From positions 496,001 to 560,000 of the forward strand of contig NZ_MPVN01000003.1 of assembly GCF_001955535.1 (NCBI RefSeq): DNA of 64,000 nucleotides, written 5' to 3'. Origin of the DNA: Paenibacillus sp. FSL H7-0326. GTDB taxonomy: Bacteria; Bacillota; Bacilli; Paenibacillales; Paenibacillaceae. The position numbers were made by a program, and so were the translations under genes. The notes under the pieces were generated by a model, which saw nothing but the letters and a program-made list of their open reading frames with translations, had not been told where the DNA came from and did not search any database. Below are positions 52,680 to 62,291 of this stretch, piece by piece; positions within the stretch are counted from its first letter, which is position 1, and the number at the start of each line of letters is the position of its first letter.

Positions 52680-53081
52680 ACAACAATTTTAGTTCAAAAG
52701 GAATTCAGGGAACAAGATCCGGATCTTTTGAAATTCAAGGAAGGAATTTCTTTTGAACTAACTGACTATGTAAAGGATTTCTTCACTCAGGATATAGCGG
52801 ATAAACTTCAAAATAATATGGAGTCTATTGTGGAGCACAACGAGGCTAAATACAAAGAGAATATGTATGATGATGAATCAATTAAGTTTAATATACATTG
52901 GTTTAACTACAAATATGGAAACGACGTTAGATTCGAATTCAAAGAAGTAAACGAAATCAATTATGACAATGATGCTGAACGAATTCAAAGATAAAGAGAT
53001 TGAGCAGGGCATAATGACTTATTCATTATTAAAAGATAGAGAAAGTGGAGAGTGGTTAATTGCCACAATGGACGGAAATTG
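52680..53081 (+). pseudogene. Unrecognised gene fragment with frameshift
   Basis: Two plus-strand frames appear to be parts of one gene. The first (to 52994) reads VQKEFREQDPDLLKFKEGIS ... HWFNYKYGNDVRFEFKEVNE. The second (to 53081) reads FKDKEIEQGIMTYSLLKDRE ... WLIATMDGN. They overlap by about 25 bases, consistent with a frameshift. The 5' end is missing and abuts the truncated SDR gene. Charged, beta-rich protein of unknown family. Confidence 0.5.
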
Positions 53082-53167
53082 AGAGGTTTAAAGTATCTCT
53101 TTATATAGTTGTTATAAGAAGAGTGCACATTGATTAACCCTTGAACTGAAGAGGGAGGGGTAATAGA

Positions 53168-53551
53168 GTGACAACAAGTAAGCGAATATTCTATATCTTA
53201 ATTATTTCAATAGTGGTGAGTTTGTTAACTACTGTACTTTTACAAATTTCAGAGTCTAAGGAATATTTTCTTCATGAATTAACTAACTCTGATAAGTTCA
53301 TGGAAATGTTCTTCATGGTGACTTTTCTTTACTTTTTTGTAGTAATTATTGGTACTTTGATTTCATTTACTGTACGTTTTTTTACAAGGAATAGTCTGAT
53401 CATTTTTGTCACGTATTTATTGGTCGGTCTTTTAATTTACTGGATAAGTCCTTGGGAGTGGGCAAATGGAGAAGGTAATTACGTCTTTATTATTAGTGCA
53501 GCTATTTTTGGAATTTTGGATATTCGTTTTTTAAAATATCACAAAGCGTAA
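53168..53551 (+). CDS. Small four-helix membrane protein of unknown function
   Basis: 127 residues from GTG 53168, after GAGGGAGGGG. Four hydrophobic segments: IFYILIISIVVSLLTTVLL, FFMVTFLYFFVVIIGTLIS, SLIIFVTYLLVGLLIYW and YVFIISAAIFGILDI. I do not recognise the family. It is intact while genes on both sides are broken, and a terminator follows immediately. Confidence 0.65.
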   Translation: MTTSKRIFYILIISIVVSLLTTVLLQISESKEYFLHELTNSDKFMEMFFMVTFLYFFVVIIGTLISFTVRFFTRNSLIIFVTYLLVGLLIYWISPWEWANGEGNYVFIISAAIFGILDIRFLKYHKA

Positions 53552-53560
53552 AGAGAGCAG

Positions 53561-53591
53561 ACCCTAAGTTATCACGCAGATAACTTAGGGT
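53561..53591 (+). terminator. Terminator after the small membrane protein gene
   Basis: ACCCTAAGTTATC and GATAACTTAGGGT, a 13-bp stem with a 5-base loop, then TATGATG (no T run). Confidence 0.65.
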
Positions 53592-53599
53592 TATGATGT

Positions 53600-53777
53600 G
53601 GTTTGGAATCAATGAGGTTTTGTTCGCTTTGGATAATAGTGAATTGGAGTTGTCTAAATCATTCCGCGAGCAGTCCAGCACGGCGGACAAATATAGCTTG
53701 CCATCTGAACAAGGGACTTCGGTGATATCCGATAGCCACTTTTGGTTCGGTGGTGAGGATCTAAAGACTCTCTGAAT
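53600..53777 (-). mobile_element. Internal remnant of an IS3-family transposase
   Basis: On the minus strand one frame reads LIQRVFRSSPPNQKWLSDIT, EVPCSDGKLYLSAVLDC and then decays. This is the start of the integrase (rve) core of IS150-like OrfB proteins, with the first catalytic Asp in SDIT. Neither end of the element is found. It borders the truncated MFS gene, suggesting insertion or recombination damage. Confidence 0.75.
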
Positions 53778-53812
53778 CAGGTTCTCACTCTTTTGGGCTG
53801 CAGCATCCTCGC

Positions 53813-54673
53813 GTGTTATGCCGTTCGTTAGACAGAACGCGTAGTTTTGATTTATTTGGTGCTTTGACGGTTACTGCTGGAGCAACTTTATTAGTGTACA
53901 CTTTGGTGCAAGGACCAGAGATCGGTTGGACTTCATCAAGTATTATTATTAGTGCAGTCTTATCCATTCTATTATTAGCTTTATTTATATGGATTGAACT
54001 ACGTAGTAAAGATCCATTGATGCCGATCCACCTTTTGCGAAATCGAAATCTAATATCAGGAATGACCACAACATTTATCTTTATGGGCACGTTCGGCGCA
54101 TTGCCTTACTTTTTAACAGTGCTTTTTCAAAGTGTGCAACTGTTCAGTGCGTTACAGACAGGTTTAGCGTTTCTTGTACCTGCCATTTCCATAGCCATTG
54201 GAACACAATTGGGTGCCAAACTTGTCACTCATTTCCAGACTCGAAGTACATTAATAATTGGGTTTATTATTGGAATCATCGGAACCCTATTACTGACAAT
54301 TGGCGGTCATCAGGATAGTAGTTATTGGTCAATCTTACCTGGTCTTATCATTTCAGGAATTGGTCAGGGGATTACTTGGACCTCGATGTGGATTGTTGCT
54401 TCAATGGGAGTAGCTGATAAGGAGCAGGGTGTTGCTTCCGCAATGGCTTCAACAGCTCTAAACATTGGAAATGCTGTAAGGATGGCTATTCTAATTGCGG
54501 TTGCTAATATTGGAACCGAAGGTAAGACTGGAGCAACATTAATATCTACTCTAGCCTCAGGAGGAAGAACTGTTTTTTATTTGGCAGCAGTAGGTATGCT
54601 AGTTGGATTAATCGTTGCTGTGACTCTTCCGCGTTCAAAAACAAAGAAAATAAAACAAGAGTTAGCCAGTTAA
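53813..54673 (+). pseudogene. C-terminal half of a DHA2-type (EmrB-like) MFS transporter
   Basis: About 270 residues with eight helices from FDLFGALTVTAGATLLVYTLVQG onward, matching helices 7-14 of 14-helix drug-proton antiporters. Typical blocks are ELRSKDPLMPIHLLRNRNL and MWIVASMGVADKEQGVASAMASTALNIGNAVRMAI. The first half with the antiporter motifs A and C is missing; coding similarity begins beside the IS3 fragment. Probably inactive. Confidence 0.8.
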
Positions 54674-54802
54674 CAAATTGAATGTAGCCTGAAATTGAAT
54701 ATAATGCTTTCAACAGAGTAGGTTGGGTTAAGTGGATTGCTCAAAGAATAGTTTTTACTATATTTGTATTTTATATAAAGAGTATAGGCTAGATATGGGA
54801 GA

Positions 54803-54843
54803 ACCACTTTCTAAAAACAATTTTAGAAGTGGTTTTTACTTTT
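54803..54843 (+). terminator. Terminator after the MFS remnant
   Basis: ACCACTT-CTAAAA and TTTTAG-AGTGGT stem followed by TTTTACTTTTTTT. The remaining part of 54674-55031 is the AT-rich upstream region of the lichenase gene. Confidence 0.8.
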
Positions 54844-54983
54844 TTTCGATGGGTTTTTTATACGATGCTATTCAAACAAACTGAATGGTTTGTCGTTTTG
54901 ATTTGCTTAAAAAATGAACATTGATTCTTTAATGTTTACTATAGCTTGCTTATCCTAGTCCATATAAAATGGAGACACCATCT

Positions 54984-54998
54984 ATGAAAGCGCTTTAT
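54984..54998 (+). promoter_or_regulatory. Catabolite-responsive element (cre) before lichenase
   Basis: ATGAAAGCGCTTTAT fits the CcpA consensus WTGNAANCGNWNNCW with one mismatch. It lies 33 bases before the lichenase start, a place where CcpA would block elongation when glucose is present. Confidence 0.7.
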
Positions 54999-55031
54999 TG
55001 ACGTGGATGGAATTAGAGATGGAGGTGTAAG

Positions 55032-55745
55032 ATGAGAAGGAAGACCTGGTATACATTGATTGTTTCTGGATTAGTGTCTTTGTTCTTTTCAGTAAGTGCT
55101 TTTGCGGGATATGTGTTCTGGGAGCCATTGAGTTATTTCAACTCCAGTACGTGGCAAAAAGCTGACGGTTACTCCAATGGATCCATGTTCAACTGTACTT
55201 GGCGAGCGAATAATGTTAATTTTACGAGTGATGGTAAACTCAGACTAGGTTTGACAAGTTCAGCATACAACAAATTTGATTGCGGGGAATATCGGTCAAC
55301 GAACAGCTATGGGTATGGTTTGTACGAGGTGAGTATGAAGCCTGCGAAGAATACGGGAGTGGTATCTTCTTTCTTCACTTATACCGGGCCTGCTCATGGC
55401 ACGCAGTGGGATGAAATTGATATCGAATTTCTAGGAAAGGACACGACGAAGGTCCAATTCAATTACTATACGAACGGAGTCGGTGGTCATGAGAAGATCA
55501 TAAATCTTGGCTTCGATGCTTCCCAAGGCTTCCATACGTATGCATTCGATTGGCAGCCTGGTTCGATTAAATGGTATGTAGACGGTGTTCTGAAACATAC
55601 GGCAACGTCCAACATTCCGAGTACGCCTGGCAAAATCATGATGAATCTGTGGAATGGAACAGGCGTTGACAGCTGGCTTGGACCGTATAACGGGGCTAAT
55701 CCGTTGTATGCTGAATACGATTGGGTGAAATATACGAGTAACTAA
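55032..55745 (+). CDS. bglS: Secreted GH16 endo-beta-1,3-1,4-glucanase (lichenase)
   Basis: 237 residues. Signal peptide cleaved near residue 25 (AFAG). GH16 beta-jelly-roll with the catalytic DEIDIEFLG: Glu128 nucleophile, Asp130 helper and Glu132 acid/base. Also seen: SMFNCTWRANNV, GLYEVSMKPAKNTGVVSSFFTYTGP, and DWQPGSIKWYVDG. It cuts mixed-linkage cereal glucans. Length matches Bacillus/Paenibacillus lichenases. GGAGGTG precedes the ATG. Own cre site and terminator. Confidence 0.96.
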   Translation: MRRKTWYTLIVSGLVSLFFSVSAFAGYVFWEPLSYFNSSTWQKADGYSNGSMFNCTWRANNVNFTSDGKLRLGLTSSAYNKFDCGEYRSTNSYGYGLYEVSMKPAKNTGVVSSFFTYTGPAHGTQWDEIDIEFLGKDTTKVQFNYYTNGVGGHEKIINLGFDASQGFHTYAFDWQPGSIKWYVDGVLKHTATSNIPSTPGKIMMNLWNGTGVDSWLGPYNGANPLYAEYDWVKYTSN

Positions 55746-55755
55746 ACTTACATGC

Positions 55756-55787
55756 AGAAGCAGCCGCTGTTCAGGCTGCTTCTTTTG
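55756..55787 (+). terminator. Terminator of the lichenase gene
   Basis: AGAAGCAGCC and GGCTGCTTCT, 10-bp stem with an 8-base loop, then TTTGTAT. Confidence 0.85.
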
Positions 55788-55857
55788 TATCCTGTGAGGA
55801 TTGCATTTTTACAAGATTCATATCCATTTTTCAATATCCTAAATTAATACAATAAAT

Positions 55858-55870
55858 GTTGTAATATTAG
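55858..55870 (+). promoter_or_regulatory. Shared motif upstream of the binding-protein gene
   Basis: GTTGTAATATTAG. The same 13 bases with one change (GTTGCAATATTAG) occur at 61221-61233 before the permease genes. Candidate YesN-type regulator site, inferred from recurrence. Confidence 0.5.
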
Positions 55871-55946
55871 TATGGGCATACATATGGATCATTCATTATG
55901 ATGGACTCTGTAGACAACATTACTATATAGACAGGGGGAGCAAAAG

Positions 55947-57635
55947 TTGGAAACTAGCAAAAAAAGAAAGATCGGCGGTCTAGCACTCGCAGGAATGTTC
56001 GTGCTTTCAACAGTTCTCAGTGCGTGCAGCAGCAATGGGCAGAGTAAGGAAGCTGCGCCAAGTACACCAAGTGTTGCACTGGAGATGAAGGATGGAAAAT
56101 ATGATCCACCTGTAACCATCACTTATTTGCGGCCATGGGGTCCAGATGTGAAGTTCAAGCCGGGAGAGGATCAAGACAACAACGTACACACGAAATGGGC
56201 TAAAGACAAGCTCGGTATCGAATTGAAAAATCAGTGGGTCTCACCTTCCACCAATAATGCCTTCGAAACCAAGCTTCGTTTGTCACTTGCATCCAACGCA
56301 GAGATGCCCGATATTATCTCCTATCGTGGAGAGTTCAATCTGGTACGTGAGCTGATCGAAACCGGCAAGTTTGTCGATGCTGGCGAGTTATTCGATAAAT
56401 ATGCGAGCGACACTTGGAAATCCGCAGTAAATGAAGATCCAACTGTATGGTATCCTTATATGCAGGACGGCAAACGAATCGGTATTCCGATTCTGGATTA
56501 TGCCTATAATGGAGATCCGGTGATGTGGATTCGGGAAGACTGGATGAAGAAATTCAATCTCGAAGCCCCTAAAACACTGGATGATCTTGAGGTTATTATG
56601 GAAACGTTTACAAATCAAGATCCGGATGGAAACGGCAAAAAAGACACGTATGGCCTGACGATCGGATTCAAAAACTGGCTGAACACCTGGATGTCTGATG
56701 CCGGCTGGATTTTCGGAGCTTACGGAACCATGCCGAATCAATGGAATCTTGACGCTGATGGTAAGCTTGTCTATGGCTCCGTTACACCAGGCGCTAAACA
56801 GGCTCTGGCTACATTGCAGGACTGGATGAGCAAAGGATATATTCCAGAAGAAGCGGGCGTCTATGACGAGACCAAAGCAGCTGAAGAATTCACGGCTGGA
56901 AAAGCAGGTATTGTGGTAGGACCTCACTGGATGCCATCATGGCCGCTCGAGGATGTGAAGAAAAATAATCCGGAAGCGGAATACAAAGCTTATCCTATTC
57001 CGGCTGGACCAGACGGTAAAGCAGGGCGACACGGTACCTCCAACGGTAACGGTGTAATTCTGATCAACAAGGACATGAAGAACCCGGAAGCATTTTTTAC
57101 CTATCAGAACTATCTGTTTGACCACTACGCGAATCCACAAGAAGGCGATGAGTTCGAACACGGCTTCGCAGAAGGATATGACTGGGCTATGGTTGACGGC
57201 AAACCTTCTACAGATGCCAGTGTAACGCAAGGTTATGCGCCCGAGAAGTACACGTTGACATTTGACGGTGCGCGGATTCCAAGCCTGAGCATGACGACAC
57301 TTGCCAAACTCGCAAGCGGGGAAGAAGCAACAACACCTTTCGAGAAGAAGATAAAATCCGGTGTACCGGAGCCGATGCTCGCGGCAGCCAAAATTGTCCT
57401 GGATCAAAAAGACATTGTCTACAACCAAATGTTCACAGGCGCACCAACGAAGACGATGCAGATGAACAACGATATTTTGTCCAAAATGGAGAAAGATTTG
57501 TTCTCACAGATTGTTTACGGCAAAGCTCCTGTTGATGCATTCGACGATTTCGTAGAGAAATGGAAATCTTCCGGCGGCGATCTGATTACGCAGGAAGTAA
57601 ACGAGTGGTATGAGTCTGTATCGAGTAGTAAATAA
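55947..57635 (+). CDS. Extracellular solute-binding lipoprotein of a carbohydrate ABC importer
   Basis: 562 residues. Lipoprotein signal with lipobox LSAC (Cys27). The family-1 solute-binding fold is shown by VTITYLRPWG, NNAFETKLRLSLASNAEMPDIIS, IPILDYAYNGDPVMWIREDWMKKFNLEAPKTLDD and DPDGNGKKDTYGL. This long LipO/LplA-like type serves oligosaccharide import in Paenibacillus. Start TTG 55947 after GGGGGAGC. Its partner permeases are not next to it but 3.7 kb away across the two-component genes. Confidence 0.93.
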   Translation: METSKKRKIGGLALAGMFVLSTVLSACSSNGQSKEAAPSTPSVALEMKDGKYDPPVTITYLRPWGPDVKFKPGEDQDNNVHTKWAKDKLGIELKNQWVSPSTNNAFETKLRLSLASNAEMPDIISYRGEFNLVRELIETGKFVDAGELFDKYASDTWKSAVNEDPTVWYPYMQDGKRIGIPILDYAYNGDPVMWIREDWMKKFNLEAPKTLDDLEVIMETFTNQDPDGNGKKDTYGLTIGFKNWLNTWMSDAGWIFGAYGTMPNQWNLDADGKLVYGSVTPGAKQALATLQDWMSKGYIPEEAGVYDETKAAEEFTAGKAGIVVGPHWMPSWPLEDVKKNNPEAEYKAYPIPAGPDGKAGRHGTSNGNGVILINKDMKNPEAFFTYQNYLFDHYANPQEGDEFEHGFAEGYDWAMVDGKPSTDASVTQGYAPEKYTLTFDGARIPSLSMTTLAKLASGEEATTPFEKKIKSGVPEPMLAAAKIVLDQKDIVYNQMFTGAPTKTMQMNNDILSKMEKDLFSQIVYGKAPVDAFDDFVEKWKSSGGDLITQEVNEWYESVSSSK

Positions 57636-57709
57636 ACGACGGAAGTAAGTACTTAAATGCAGCTCACGATTAAGCTCAAGTCCATTCATCAGGGCGGCCA
57701 CACAAAATA

Positions 57710-57749
57710 AAAAAGGCATTGCTGGGAAAAATTCCGGCAATGCCTTTTT
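57710..57749. terminator. Bidirectional terminator between the binding protein and yesN-like genes
   Basis: AAAAAGGCATTGC and GCAATGCCTTTTT arms with a 14-base loop; T runs on both strands. Confidence 0.85.
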
Positions 57750-57821
57750 GGCTGTAAGGGCATAGTACATGATTTTGTTATGTGTGACAGCGGTACAGCC
57801 AGACTTTGGTTCCTTGTTGTA

Positions 57822-59471
57822 TCAAACGGGCAGATTCTCTCTGTATTCTTGCGGTGTTACATCATAGAACTTTTTAAATACTCGTATAAAATAAGCGGTA
57901 TTGTTATACCCGACAAGCTCAGCAATTTCAAATACCTTTGCACTGGATGAACGTAAGTAGTAGGCCGCTTTCTCCATTCGTAACCGATACACATAAGCGG
58001 TAAGAGCTTCTCCGGTTTCTGCTTTGTACACCTTGGACAAATACACCGGGTGAAGGTGAACATACTCTGCTATAGCGGGCAAGGAGACATCACCGTCGAG
58101 ATGTTGATCCACAAAGCTTTTGACACTGCGGACAATCGTACTGTGATTGTCCTTCAGCTCTTGTTCGGCATCCTGACTGATCGTATGGAGCGTCCGGATA
58201 GACCAATCCTTAAGCTGCTGCGCGGTCGCGTAACTCGGTGCCTGAAAGTATCGAAACTTATCTGCAGGGAGGACGGAAGAGATCTGCTTGCCGTTCTTAT
58301 GAATGATATAAGCAAATGCACCGGCCAAGGCATGGTACACTTCGATGGTCGTTTCCGCAATATCATGATACTCTCCAGATTGCAGCAGTTCTTCAAAAAT
58401 CAACTCAATCTTCTGCTCTACATCGTCGAAACGTCCCGCTTCAAGCAGGCTGATCAGTGTAGGTGGCTTGTACAAGGAACGAATTGCTGGTATCGGATGA
58501 ACATCCGGATCATCCGATGCGGTCACGAACAGGCCTCGTACCTGACCCATGCGTTTGCGCATGGAGCGCACAGCGCCCTCATAGATCTCCCCGATTTCGT
58601 GTGGGAATTTGCCCCAATGAGAGACCGAAATGGAAATGGCTCCTTTCAAGTAGAGCTGTACATTGGTTTGAATCTGAGCTGCATAATGCTCTAGCAGGGC
58701 TTGCGGTTTCTCATCCTTGGTCGATCCCTTCGGTGCAGCTTGTTTAACACTAGCCAGGACGACAAGATAATCATGGACATCCTTTGTGTGCCAGATATGA
58801 AAATGATGCTGCATCACTTCGCTGATAATATTGCATATCGCATATTCCATTAAAGACAGATCCTGGTTTCCCATCTCGGTTAAATGCTCTTCCATACGAA
58901 TCACCATCATACCTAGCTCTTCACCGACAGAGTAGGGCAGTTCCAACAACTCAAGCTTGTCTGACAGTGCTTGCTCAGAATAGGTTTTGCCTGTGAGCAA
59001 TTCATGGAGCATGGTCGATTGCAGAAGAGGAAGGTTTTCTTGAAATGCATGCATAGCACGTTGATACGACGCAGCTGTTTCCCATTTTTGTTTGATGCGG
59101 TTCACGAGGCGCTGCACGGTCTCAATCAGGTCTTCATCACTGACGGGCTTGAGTAAATAGTCGAAACTTTCCTGTGCCATTGCCTGCTTGGCATATTCAA
59201 AATCGGCGTATCCCGATAACAGAATGGTCTGTACATGCGGCCAGCGTTCGTGAATGGCTGTAATCAGTGCAATGCCTGACATTTCCGGCATGCGAATATC
59301 GGTCATGACGATATCTATATCGTGATTTTCCATAATTTCCAATGCGACTGCGCCAGACAGTGCTTCATGAACAGTGCCGATGCCGCAGCTTTCCCACGGA
59401 ATCGTTTCGGCTAACGTTTCCACAACGGATTTCTCATCGTCTACCAATAAAATCTGTAACATAGATGTCAC
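57822..59471 (-). CDS. YesN-type response regulator (receiver + AraC)
   Basis: 549 residues. Receiver (residues 1-~125): VDDEKS, phospho-Asp in DIDIVMTDIRMPEM, Lys in LLKPVSDED. A long middle region of ~280 residues is not assigned. The C-terminal AraC domain has LPAIAEYVHLHPVYLSKVYK and IAELVGYNNTAYFIRVFKKFYDVTPQEYR. Cognate to the kinase whose stop touches its start. It probably activates the flanking sugar importer genes. GTGACATCTATG start context is seen on the minus strand. Confidence 0.93.
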   Translation of the reverse strand: MTSMLQILLVDDEKSVVETLAETIPWESCGIGTVHEALSGAVALEIMENHDIDIVMTDIRMPEMSGIALITAIHERWPHVQTILLSGYADFEYAKQAMAQESFDYLLKPVSDEDLIETVQRLVNRIKQKWETAASYQRAMHAFQENLPLLQSTMLHELLTGKTYSEQALSDKLELLELPYSVGEELGMMVIRMEEHLTEMGNQDLSLMEYAICNIISEVMQHHFHIWHTKDVHDYLVVLASVKQAAPKGSTKDEKPQALLEHYAAQIQTNVQLYLKGAISISVSHWGKFPHEIGEIYEGAVRSMRKRMGQVRGLFVTASDDPDVHPIPAIRSLYKPPTLISLLEAGRFDDVEQKIELIFEELLQSGEYHDIAETTIEVYHALAGAFAYIIHKNGKQISSVLPADKFRYFQAPSYATAQQLKDWSIRTLHTISQDAEQELKDNHSTIVRSVKSFVDQHLDGDVSLPAIAEYVHLHPVYLSKVYKAETGEALTAYVYRLRMEKAAYYLRSSSAKVFEIAELVGYNNTAYFIRVFKKFYDVTPQEYRENLPV

Positions 59472-61181
59472 CTACTCGTTATTATTGTCTTGCCATTTGA
59501 TGTGTACCTTCACTCCGCCACGGGTTGAATGTTCATATTCTAATCCAGAACCTTCACCATACAAAAAGTACAAACGTTGATGTACGTTCCAGGTACCGCA
59601 GCCCATATTCTCATCCAGTGGTTTCAGCAGGTTGTTCCTGAGTTCATCCAGCTGTTTATCCTCCATGCCACGCCCGCTGTCTTCAACGGTTATCCTGTAC
59701 CTGTCGTCCTTGTAATCCGCGCGAATGATAATATGACCGTCCTCGGAACGTGGCTCAATGCCATGGATAATAGCGTTTTCAACGATAGGCTGGAGGGTGA
59801 GCCTAGGTACGGTTTTGCCCAAAATTTCATCAGGTACATCAATTGTAAAATGCATTCGCTCTAGCCTCAGCGCTTGGATCTCCAAATAATTCTTGACCAT
59901 TGTCAGCTCTTCCTCAATCGTGGCATGGTCCTTCTCCGACCTGGTTATGTATCGATAATACTCACCTAGATTTAGTGCCATGGCAACAACCGCTTTTTCA
60001 TTTTTCATTCGGGCCATATTCTTGATGTAGAAGAGGCAGTTATACAGAAAATGCGGATTAATCTGCGATTGCAATTGTTTTAGCGTGGCCTCACGTCTTC
60101 TCAGTTGCTCCTCGTAAACGTTCTCAATTAACTCCTGAATTCGCTGGGCCATGATGTTAAATCGTGCAAACAGCAAGCTGAACTCATTCCGGGAAGAATC
60201 ATGTAAACGAACGGAAAAGTCGCCGGTAGATAATCGATTCGTACCTTTCACCAGCTGCAGAAGCGGGAGCTGAACACTCCTGAACAAGACATATAATACC
60301 ACGATGCTCATGGCAATCAGTACAGCAATGGAAGCAAAAAAGAGATTCCGACTGCTTGTAATCGGCTTCAGAATCTGCTGCATCGGAACATAATCCACAT
60401 AGTACCATCCAAGACTGTCGGATTGGATATAAGACACATAGTACTCCGTCTGGTTCAGGTTGGCGGTGAAGCCGCCTTTGTCTTGCAATTCAATCTCATG
60501 CAGCTTGGATTGCACTGCATTCAAGGTGTTGCTTCCGCTGCTATTACTGATCAGGCCAAGTTCTGGATGAAACATGAAGGGGTCACCCTTGTTATTTAAC
60601 TTGTTCTGATCCAGCATCGCCGTTAAATGACGTACCGGAAAACTGATCTTGGTAATTAACCGGGCTTCGTCAGGCTTGATGCTCGCTGTGGTCGGGTCGG
60701 TCGTGTACCACTCAAACTGGTCATGTGTATACGTCCATGATTTCGATAGCGGCTGGCTGAATTCGTCTTCGCTATACGGAATGTAGGCATAATAATCCGT
60801 CGAGATGACTTTTTGCAAACGCGGAAAATACAACGTGATGGTCGAATGCCATTGGCTTGCCGCATTGTACAGATTCATCTTTTCCAGAATGGCACTGCCG
60901 ACCTTGACACGTTCATATGGAATATCTTTGTAGTCCGGGCGCTGGTATTCCTGAATGCTGGAATCTTGTCCCATGGACATGCCATAGAGAGATAGTTGGT
61001 AAATATTGGATTCCACAGATTCGGCAAAAGTGGATAGTTGATTCATCGTATTATTCTGGATTTCTTGTTCAATTACACGTACGCTTTCTCTATTTGAGTA
61101 TGTATACAGAAACAGTACCAGTACCAGCAGCACAACGAACAGCAACGTAATTTTAGTAAAGATATTTAGACGGGCAAACAA
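59472..61181 (-). CDS. YesM-type sensor histidine kinase
   Basis: 569 residues. Helix 1 at ~10-27, an extracytoplasmic dCache-like domain (~35-275), helix 2 (~285-305), HAMP (LLQLVKGTNRLSTGDFSVRLHDSSRNEF), then the His_kinase box LQSQINPHFLYNCLFYIKNM with the phosphorylated His, and the ATPase with LQPIVENAIIHGIEPRSEDG and DSGRGM. YesM kinases sense sugars or binding-protein complexes outside the cell. Divergent from the permease genes. Confidence 0.94.
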   Translation of the reverse strand: MFARLNIFTKITLLFVVLLVLVLFLYTYSNRESVRVIEQEIQNNTMNQLSTFAESVESNIYQLSLYGMSMGQDSSIQEYQRPDYKDIPYERVKVGSAILEKMNLYNAASQWHSTITLYFPRLQKVISTDYYAYIPYSEDEFSQPLSKSWTYTHDQFEWYTTDPTTASIKPDEARLITKISFPVRHLTAMLDQNKLNNKGDPFMFHPELGLISNSSGSNTLNAVQSKLHEIELQDKGGFTANLNQTEYYVSYIQSDSLGWYYVDYVPMQQILKPITSSRNLFFASIAVLIAMSIVVLYVLFRSVQLPLLQLVKGTNRLSTGDFSVRLHDSSRNEFSLLFARFNIMAQRIQELIENVYEEQLRRREATLKQLQSQINPHFLYNCLFYIKNMARMKNEKAVVAMALNLGEYYRYITRSEKDHATIEEELTMVKNYLEIQALRLERMHFTIDVPDEILGKTVPRLTLQPIVENAIIHGIEPRSEDGHIIIRADYKDDRYRITVEDSGRGMEDKQLDELRNNLLKPLDENMGCGTWNVHQRLYFLYGEGSGLEYEHSTRGGVKVHIKWQDNNNE

Positions 61182-61220
61182 CGCACCACCTCCTCAATTC
61201 ATTAAAATATTGATATCGTT

Positions 61221-61233
61221 GTTGCAATATTAG
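61221..61233 (+). promoter_or_regulatory. Shared motif upstream of the permease genes
   Basis: GTTGCAATATTAG in the 144-base region between yesM-like kinase and permease; one base differs from 55858-55870. A second TTGCAA (61241) and TTGCTATAATTTTAATAT give nearby promoter-like sequence. Confidence 0.5.
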
Positions 61234-61325
61234 GATATAGATTGCAAATGACCGTTGCTATAATTTTAATATACAAGTTCATGTGGACTTGTAAAATACA
61301 AAATTTAGAACTTGGGGGATGTTGG

Positions 61326-62276
61326 GTGAAGGAACATACGTTAGAAGCGCCGATAGAACGGCAGGCTATCAAGAAAAAACAGCGCTGGAACATGCAACGA
61401 AATTGGTCCTTGCATTTGATGCTTATTCCGGCGGTTTTGCTGGCGATCATTTTTCAGTACATACCAATGGGAGGCATTGTCATTGCTTTTCAGGATTTCA
61501 AACCTTATCTAGGTTTTACCGGATCGGAATGGGTAGGATGGGATAATTTCAAATACTTGTTCCTCTATCCAGATGTGGGGCAAGTGATCTGGAACACGCT
61601 GGTGATTGCCTTTTTCAAAATTGTTGCAGGATTAATTGCTCCCTTCCTGTTCGCTATTTTGTTAAACGAAGTACGGCTCACTGCTTTTAAAAGAGTCAGT
61701 CAGACACTCGTTTATCTACCACACTTTTTGTCCTGGGTTATTCTAGGCGGCATTTTGCTGGATATCCTTTCTCCGCAAGGAGGCCTAGTAAACCAAGTGA
61801 TCGTTGCCATGGGCGGTGACCCGATCTTTTTCCTTGGGGATGGAACCTGGTTTCGGATAACACTGATTGTCAGCGATGTGTGGAAGGAATTCGGCTTCGG
61901 TACGATCGTATTTTTGGCTTCTCTATCCGGCATTAACCCGGCATTGTATGAAGCTGCAGAAGTGGATGGAGCCAACCGTTTCAAGCAGACGCTGCACATT
62001 ACGATTCCTGCGCTGATGCCGATAACTATCGTACTCATGACACTTTCCATCGGCAACATTCTTAATGCAGGGTTCGATCAGGTGTTCAATCTGTACAATC
62101 CGCTTGTGTATGACAAAGGCGATATCATTGATACGTTTGTCTATCGACTAGGTATTCTGAACGGTCAGATGAGCTTTGCTACAGCGGTAGGATTGTTTAA
62201 ATCGGTCGTAGCAACGATTCTAATCGTCATCTCATACCGACTTGCTTACAAATGGGCTAACTATCGAGTGTTTTAG
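61326..62276 (+). CDS. Carbohydrate ABC importer permease 1 (LplB/YteP-like)
   Basis: 316 residues from GTG 61326, with GGGGGA six bases upstream; the frame extends to 61242 but without ribosome binding site. Six helices and the EAA loop EAAEVDGANRFKQTLHITIPAL that contacts the ATPase. FQDFKPYLGFTGSEWVGWDNFKYLF is the typical YteP/LplB segment. It pairs with the next permease. No ATPase gene is in the window; a shared MsmX-type ATPase is likely. Confidence 0.94.
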   Translation: MKEHTLEAPIERQAIKKKQRWNMQRNWSLHLMLIPAVLLAIIFQYIPMGGIVIAFQDFKPYLGFTGSEWVGWDNFKYLFLYPDVGQVIWNTLVIAFFKIVAGLIAPFLFAILLNEVRLTAFKRVSQTLVYLPHFLSWVILGGILLDILSPQGGLVNQVIVAMGGDPIFFLGDGTWFRITLIVSDVWKEFGFGTIVFLASLSGINPALYEAAEVDGANRFKQTLHITIPALMPITIVLMTLSIGNILNAGFDQVFNLYNPLVYDKGDIIDTFVYRLGILNGQMSFATAVGLFKSVVATILIVISYRLAYKWANYRVF

Positions 62277-62291
62277 AGAGGAGAAAACGGC

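Noticed and set aside
58050..58694. 214-residue plus-strand open frame
   Set aside because: Antisense to the YesN-type regulator, without ribosome binding site or family features.
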